Assembly (NCBI GenBank): GCA_016710585.1
Contig: JADJVN010000046.1
Location: 1 to 64,000 of the forward strand
Length of the DNA stretch: 64,000 bases
Reading direction: 5' to 3'
Source: Saprospiraceae bacterium
GTDB taxonomy: Bacteria; Bacteroidota; Bacteroidia; Chitinophagales; Saprospiraceae
This document shows positions 60,611 through 64,000 of this stretch, one piece after another (the first letter of the stretch is position 1; every line of letters begins with the position of its first letter). The position numbers and the translations under genes are program-made. The notes below the pieces were generated by a model. That model saw nothing but the letters and a program-made list of their open reading frames with translations. It searched no databases and was not told the DNA's origin.

Positions 60611-60967
60611 CTACTTATTTTCATTATACAATTGTTGATATTCCTCCAGACTAACTCCAAGCAATTTCATTTGCTTCACAGTTTCTGGTAGAATATTTGA
60701 AATAAATTCTTGTTTTTTTATTTTCAATGTTTTACCAAATGCAAAATCAGTGATGTAAAAACCAATACCTCTTTTTTGCAAAATGATTTCTTCATCTTGA
60801 AGCCATTGATAACTTCGCTGTACAGTATTTGGATTAACTTGAACTGAAACTGCCATTTCACGCACTGAAGGTATTTTATCGCCTTCCACAAGTTTTTTTT
60901 CTAGTATATCTTCTAATATAACATCTGCGATTTGCATATATATAGGTTGTTGTTTACGAAAATCCAT
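60611..60967 (-). CDS. GntR-family regulator, YtrA subfamily
   Basis: 118 residues. A winged-helix DNA-binding domain (PIYMQIADVILEDILEKKLVEGD, VREMAVSVQVNPNTVQRSYQWL) has a very short C-terminal part instead of a ligand domain, which defines the YtrA group. These usually repress a linked ABC transporter, and here the transporter genes are directly upstream in the same operon. The candidate operator lies before the ATPase gene (62595-62634). Confidence 0.9.
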   Translation of the reverse strand: MDFRKQQPIYMQIADVILEDILEKKLVEGDKIPSVREMAVSVQVNPNTVQRSYQWLQDEEIILQKRGIGFYITDFAFGKTLKIKKQEFISNILPETVKQMKLLGVSLEEYQQLYNENK

Positions 60968-60968
60968 T

Positions 60969-61728
60969 TTATAATTCTTTTTCTTTCAATTTAAAATATG
61001 ATACCACTATGAAGAATATAGTCAATAAGCATCCTAATGTGTATTTTAGCCAAGTGGACTGCAAGTATTCTACAGGATTAAAAGAAAGTGATACGTCACC
61101 GTTTATTTCAAAAAGACTTTGGAATTCTTTGAAAAAAATTATTCTAAAAAAGATAAATCCTATTATTGCAATCAAAATTACACTTCCAAATATTACCATT
61201 CCAGTTTTAAATATAGAATACTTGGGCATCCATATTGATCCTAAAAGGAATAAAGAATTGGTAAGAATCATTGCAGGATAAGCGGATAAAAAGTCATTAA
61301 TAGAAATTGACATGTATTCCATATTATGGATAGAAATAGTATTGAAAATAAATGTTGCCAATGTTCCAATGATGAAATAAAAAATTGCAACTAATATTGG
61401 AATTATAATTACGATAATCCATTTTGAAAGGATTTTTTCTTCAGCTGAAGCAGGTAAAGAGAGATAGAATTGTTTGCCTGATGTTTGAATTAACTCACTG
61501 AAAGATAGACTAGCCCATATAAGTCCAAAAATCGAGCAAAAGGAAATCATGCTTTCAAGATTAAAATATCCTTTTGAATGCTCTTTGAAAATTAGCATTA
61601 TAAAAAGCGGAATACACATCGCACCAAGGACACCAAGAGAGGAGTATAGAAAAGATTTTTTTGTTGGTATTTATTTCTCTTGATAATAGTAGTTTGAGTC
61701 TAGTTATAGATAAATTAAGTTGGTTCAT
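60969..61728 (-). CDS. ABC-2-type transporter permease (one frame break)
   Basis: About 253 residues with five or six membrane helices. The N-terminal part from the ATG at 61728 (MNQLNLSITRLKLLLSREI) is in a different frame from the rest (SSLGVLGAMCIPLFIML), with the break near 61640. The ISFCSIFGLIWASLSFSEL and SGKQFYLSLPASAEEKILSKW blocks are common in Bacteroidota permeases beside GntR/YtrA genes. The substrate is unknown. It sits 8 bases after the ATPase gene. Confidence 0.78.
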
Positions 61729-61735
61729 CTTTTTT

Positions 61736-62581
61736 TTATTTTTGTAGTTTAGAAAATAGTGCCGTGATTACTGTTTTCTTGCTTAGAATAGCATTGAATA
61801 ATATTTCTACATCAACTTGACTATATTCATTATCGATATTTTCAGTTATTGATAAATACCCACCTGCTATTCTTTCAAAGTATAAGACATCTTTTGGTTC
61901 GGAAAGAGATTGATGCAATTCAAATTTTAGTATCTTTGAAATCTCTTCTATAGTGTAGTTGAATATAATTTTTCCATCATCTAAGATTAATATTGGATCA
62001 ATAAGATTTACCATATCGCGGACTTGATGTGTTGAAATAATAATGATTCTATCTTCTAGCATAGCATCTGTGATCAGATTCCTGAATTGAGCTTTTGATG
62101 GAATGTCGAGACCATTTGTGGGTTCATCTAAGATTAAGATTTTTGAATTTGTAGAAACTGCAAAGCAGAGAATTACTTTCTTTTTTTGTCCATGAGAAAG
62201 CTTATCCATTTTTGAATTGCCTTCTAGGTCAAAATTGGTCAGTAGTTTAAAAAATTGATCATAATCAAAATTAGGATAGAATGGGGCATAAGTGTACAAG
62301 TATTCAAGGACACTCAGATTAACAGGATGATGTTCCTCTTGTACAAAATAAATTTCTTTGAGAAGGTCAGGATGACGATGACTTGATATGTGATGGAATG
62401 CTTCTGCGCATCCTTCTGCAGGAAAAATTAGGCCTTGGATAATTTTAAGTAAAGACGTTTTTCCAGCCCCATTTTTACCCAATAGACCATAGATATTGCC
62501 AGGTTTAAGCTGAAGATTGAGATCATTGAATAGCATTTTACTTTTGCTATACTGAAATTTTAGATTTGAAATAGAAATCAT
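61736..62581 (-). CDS. ABC transporter ATP-binding protein
   Basis: 281 residues. GLLGKNGAGKTSLL is Walker A, DKLSHGQKKKV the signature, ILILDEPTNGLD Walker B, and IIISTHQ the switch His. Paired with the permease and a YtrA-type repressor, this matches YtrB-like exporters that respond to cell-envelope stress in other bacteria. The substrate here is unknown. Confidence 0.93.
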   Translation of the reverse strand: MISISNLKFQYSKSKMLFNDLNLQLKPGNIYGLLGKNGAGKTSLLKIIQGLIFPAEGCAEAFHHISSHRHPDLLKEIYFVQEEHHPVNLSVLEYLYTYAPFYPNFDYDQFFKLLTNFDLEGNSKMDKLSHGQKKKVILCFAVSTNSKILILDEPTNGLDIPSKAQFRNLITDAMLEDRIIIISTHQVRDMVNLIDPILILDDGKIIFNYTIEEISKILKFELHQSLSEPKDVLYFERIAGGYLSITENIDNEYSQVDVEILFNAILSKKTVITALFSKLQK

Positions 62582-62594
62582 ACATTATTGTTTT

Positions 62595-62634
62595 ACTGTA
62601 TTAATAAACTAGTACAGTGCAAATGTAGTACGGT
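62595..62634 (-). promoter_or_regulatory. Promoter and candidate GntR operator of ABC operon
   Basis: Minus strand TACATTTG (62620-62627) matches TAnnTTTG. It is flanked by two direct copies of TAGTACRGT, at 62610-62618 and 62626-62634, spaced 16 bases apart. ACTGTA (62595-62600) and TACAGT (62613-62618) form an inverted repeat. These overlap the promoter, which suits repression by the operon's own GntR protein. Confidence 0.5.
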
Positions 62635-62757
62635 AGTGATGATTTGTCAAATATTTTTAATGTTTTTTAAAAATATATTTTATTGTAATGTATAATAGAT
62701 TGAAAAACAATAAATAATGTTATTTATTGAGAAATTTGAAAAGCCTAAGTTTCAGTT

Positions 62758-63939
62758 TTAGAATATTTTTTTGACTTTTGCATTTGGATCTAAACTCAAT
62801 TTTCCTTGAGCATTTATATAAATTCCTTCTATCCAATTAATTCCAGGGCTTTTATTTACACTTAGAGAACCTAAGTTGTCATGCATTTTTAATGCACTTG
62901 CACCATTGATTGTAGCCCAGGAAAAAACTTCTTCTAGGCTTATACTAGACTGGTATTTAACTATCGTTTTTATTTCTTCAAGGATATTTAACGACCAATT
63001 GGAGCTTAGACTGTCTGTACCAATACAAATATTCTTAGATATCGATTTCCAAAGAGAATAATCTGGTAGTCGATTTTCAATAAATAAATTGGCGTTTGGA
63101 CATGTTACAAAATAACTGTTTTTATTCCATTTCATCGCCGCAGCAAAATCATCCTCACTACTGAAGGTATTGTGTACAAATAAAATATTTCCTTCGTGAT
63201 GAAGCTGTGAGATCGGGTAGTGTATTGCTGATTTTGAAATTGCCACAAAGTCTTTAAATGAAAATCCAAATGATTCAAAAAAATTAGGGAAGCCGCCTGA
63301 TTTGTTTTGAAATAAGTCATTCTCATCTTTAATCTCTTGATTGTGTATGCTAAGTATATTTTGGTTGGTGTTCAGATTATTTATCTTGTTAAACAGACTT
63401 GCTGATACAGAATAGGAAGCATGAGGGACAAAACTTTTTTGTAATGATTCAAATTTATTGTACACATTTAAATATTCGTTATAGAAATTGTCACTCAAAT
63501 GGTTTTGCATAAAGTCAAACGCTTCAATAAAATTGTAATACTTTATTTTACTTTCTTTTTTTGTTTTTATTGAATCTGTTTTATTTGAAATATCGCCAAC
63601 GGCCACAATGCCATTATTGTACATTTCGGTGTCAGCTTGTTTTATAGCAGATTGAATGATGTTTTCCTCTTCATTGCGGAATTTTACGACTGAATTAATA
63701 AAAGGAATAAGACCTATTCCAGTGTCAATTTTCCCTTTCATATTGGAAAGTTCAAGATGACAATGTGCATTAATAAATCCAGGGCTCAATAGTCCAGGAT
63801 AATATTGATATTCTGTTTTATCGAATGAATTCTCTGCAAGGATTTCAAGTATTTTACCCGATTCATTTAAAATTAAACCATAGTTATTTAAAATTTTTCC
63901 AGAATCATGAAAAATATAATCCGAATATAATTTATGCAT
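62758..63939 (-). CDS. Amidohydrolase, possible aminodeoxyfutalosine deaminase
   Basis: 393 residues of the cytosine-deaminase/TrzN-type fold. GLLSPGFINAHCHLELSNMKG gives the metal His pair, VPHASYSVS and LFVHNTF supply further His, and NICIGTDSLSSNWSLNIL the metal Asp. Related Bacteroidota proteins are annotated as aminodeoxyfutalosine deaminase of menaquinone synthesis. The substrate cannot be fixed from this sequence and no mqn genes are visible here. The 176 bases before it carry the ABC operon promoter. Confidence 0.8.
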   Translation of the reverse strand: MHKLYSDYIFHDSGKILNNYGLILNESGKILEILAENSFDKTEYQYYPGLLSPGFINAHCHLELSNMKGKIDTGIGLIPFINSVVKFRNEEENIIQSAIKQADTEMYNNGIVAVGDISNKTDSIKTKKESKIKYYNFIEAFDFMQNHLSDNFYNEYLNVYNKFESLQKSFVPHASYSVSASLFNKINNLNTNQNILSIHNQEIKDENDLFQNKSGGFPNFFESFGFSFKDFVAISKSAIHYPISQLHHEGNILFVHNTFSSEDDFAAAMKWNKNSYFVTCPNANLFIENRLPDYSLWKSISKNICIGTDSLSSNWSLNILEEIKTIVKYQSSISLEEVFSWATINGASALKMHDNLGSLSVNKSPGINWIEGIYINAQGKLSLDPNAKVKKIF

Positions 63940-63943
63940 TAAT

Positions 63944-64000
63944 TTATTTCTCTTTATGTTTGAAATCTTGAACTATTAATCCATTTCTAATCCTAGGTTC
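63944..64000 (-). CDS. C-terminal end of an unidentified protein (partial)
   Basis: An 18-residue open stretch (RNGLIVQDFKHKEK at its end) runs off the window edge and stops five bases before the amidohydrolase ATG. Tight spacing suggests one operon. Too short to identify, and it may be chance. Confidence 0.3.
   Translation of the reverse strand, partial: EPRIRNGLIVQDFKHKEK

Overview
The window looks like the chromosome of an AT-rich, gliding-type member of the Bacteroidota, most likely Saprospiraceae or a close relative. Four kinds of evidence point there: type IX secretion (T9SS) cargo with both type A and type B C-terminal signals, PorP/SprF and PorE-like outer-membrane partners, the gliding protein GldC, and many promoters with the Bacteroidota -7 box TAnnTTTG just upstream of start codons. 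No phage, transposase, CRISPR array or rRNA is visible. Three tRNA genes are present (Gly-GCC, Leu-UAA, initiator Met).

Layout. 1-3655: the 3' part of a giant repetitive T9SS type A cargo gene, badly frame-broken. 3713-5019: an N-acetylmuramoyl-L-alanine amidase (minus). 5162-9217: cytochrome c maturation genes ccmB, ccsA and ccmD, coupled to glutamate dehydrogenase, then an Lrp/AsnC regulator behind a very long inverted repeat. 9232-12246: TraB-like protein, gldC, and a minus-strand fdhD-mobA molybdenum-cofactor cluster. 12422-27333: two consecutive copies of a three-gene module, porP - porE-like (TPR/propeller/CRD/OmpA) - large type B cargo with a conserved N-terminal domain beginning A(S/T)HIVGGE. 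This is the most distinctive region. 27402-32947: small enzymes and membrane proteins, including arginine deiminase and PnuC. 33918-37209: a polyamine operon of arginine decarboxylase, agmatinase and a deoxyhypusine-synthase-like protein. 37255-41407: rimM, mnmA, tRNAs and a dihaem peroxidase. 41438-44982: an SprB-repeat type B cargo protein. 45081-54224: hutI, a thioredoxin-SPOR fusion, fabH plus a nitronate-monooxygenase/FabK-like flavoprotein, creD, and a parAB operon. 54342-64000: a peptide-binding lipoprotein, a thioredoxin-dockerin T9SS cargo, lipB, msrA, a GntR/ABC-transporter/DUF2807 operon and an amidohydrolase.

Functional picture. Much of the window is secretion and surface biology: five T9SS cargo genes, two dedicated PorP/PorE pairs and GldC. 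Cohesin-like folds appear in three cargo proteins and dockerin-like repeats in two of them, so calcium-dependent surface assembly is plausible. The rest is mostly housekeeping plus nitrogen, arginine and polyamine metabolism.

Caution. About 17 single-base frame breaks interrupt otherwise intact, conserved genes, mostly at A/T homopolymers (for example 21333-21340, 25064-25069, 28189-28197, 53443-53451). This pattern suggests residual long-read sequencing error more than widespread pseudogenization. Such genes are annotated over their full reconstructed span and marked as frame-broken. All family assignments come from reading the translated sequence; no database search was run.
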